This document shows positions 63,701-64,000 of a stretch of DNA of 64,000 nucleotides, one piece after another. The position numbers were made by a program, and so were the translations under genes. Where the stretch lies: assembly GCA_947561395.2 (NCBI GenBank), contig OX387182.1:43827949-43891948 (forward strand), read 5' to 3'. Every line of letters begins with the position of its first letter. The first letter of the stretch is position 1. The stretch comes from Buxus sempervirens. Its lineage: Eukaryota > Streptophyta > Magnoliopsida > Buxales > Buxaceae. Under the pieces are notes generated by a model. The model was not told the DNA's origin, searched no databases, and saw only the letters and a program-made list of their open reading frames with translations.

Positions 63701-64000
63701 ACCAAATGCCATAGTATCAGACAATGCTTCAAATATTAAGAACAAGGACATGAAGAAAATGTGTGAGCAGTTTCAGATCACCCACCATAAGTCAGCTCCG
63801 TACAGGCCGAAGATGAATGGCGCAGTGGAAGCAACAAACAAGAACATAAAGAAAATCATTCAGAAGATGGTAGTGAGCTACAAGGATTGGCATGAAATGC
63901 TGCCACTTGCTCTACATGCCTACAGAACCTCGATCCGAACCTCAACCGGGACAATCCCGTATTCCCTAGTCTATAGAATGGAAGCAGTCTTGCCAGTGGA
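60786..64000 (+). pseudogene. pol: Element H pol (RT, RNase H, integrase), frameshifted, cut by the window edge
   Basis: RT contains VPKKDGKVRMCVDYRDSN, FMDGFSGYNQIKM, FVDDM; one base is missing near 61970 (IIK|CQHP), ending the first frame at 62031. The next frame continues as RT connection, RNase H (MFFDGATNMNGNGIGAVL, YGDSSLII), HHCC (HGGVCGPHMSGHML) and DDE core (VSDNASNIKN, NGAVEATNKN). Substitutions at conserved places (ALVSATQ, YRMEAVLPV) suggest decay. Confidence 0.9.

Overview
The window is plant nuclear DNA made almost entirely of nested LTR retrotransposons. I see no ordinary host gene. The elements are Ty3/gypsy of the giant Tat/Ogre type: a tRNA-Arg-like primer site, gag-pro-pol with G-patch and RNase H segments, and extra ORFs of the DUF7745 / plant mobile domain (PMD) class. 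There is also one Ty1/copia Sirevirus derivative and one small hAT-like DNA transposon. The species cannot be read from the sequence; a seed plant with a large, TE-rich genome fits.

Layout. Element A (Tat, minus strand) runs from before base 1 to its 5' LTR at 40710-43881. Two younger insertions split it. A Sirevirus derivative (634-6610, TSD GTTGG) sits in its integrase. Element B (17157-38476, about 21.3 kb, TSD ACCGT) sits in its ORF1. A itself lies in plus-strand pol of an older element F (43882-58030). F carries antisense copies of the same two extra genes that B carries, and ends with its 3' LTR at 55730-58030. F was invaded by element E (LTR 45413-48519, the LTR family of A) and by a hAT-like element (49887-51631). 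From 58031 come a leader and a truncated LTR of a minus-strand element G, fused at about 59769 to the gag-pro-pol of a plus-strand element H that leaves the window at 64000.

Element B looks nearly complete: two close LTRs, a long gag-pro ORF, a long pol ORF reached through an A9 -1 slippage site, and, antisense between pol and the 3' LTR, two captured genes. Gene I (20780-23682) has six coding exons joined by GT-AG, all phase-0 introns, and reads through 834 codons without a break. Gene II (24138-25942) has two exons and a damaged splice acceptor.

The most interesting signal is a short, family-specific palindrome repeated in small arrays. In B it is GCCCGTA-N7/8-TACGGGC; in F it is GTATCCGG-N8/9-CCGGATAC. 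Within each element the same palindrome sits upstream of the TATA box in the LTR and in front of the antisense genes. A and E share an LTR backbone but carry different palindromes; A and F have different LTRs but share the palindrome. This looks like a cis/trans recognition system in which a retrotransposon-borne PMD/DUF7745 protein may act on its own element's promoters, comparable to the anti-silencing proteins of VANDAL transposons. That function is inference.
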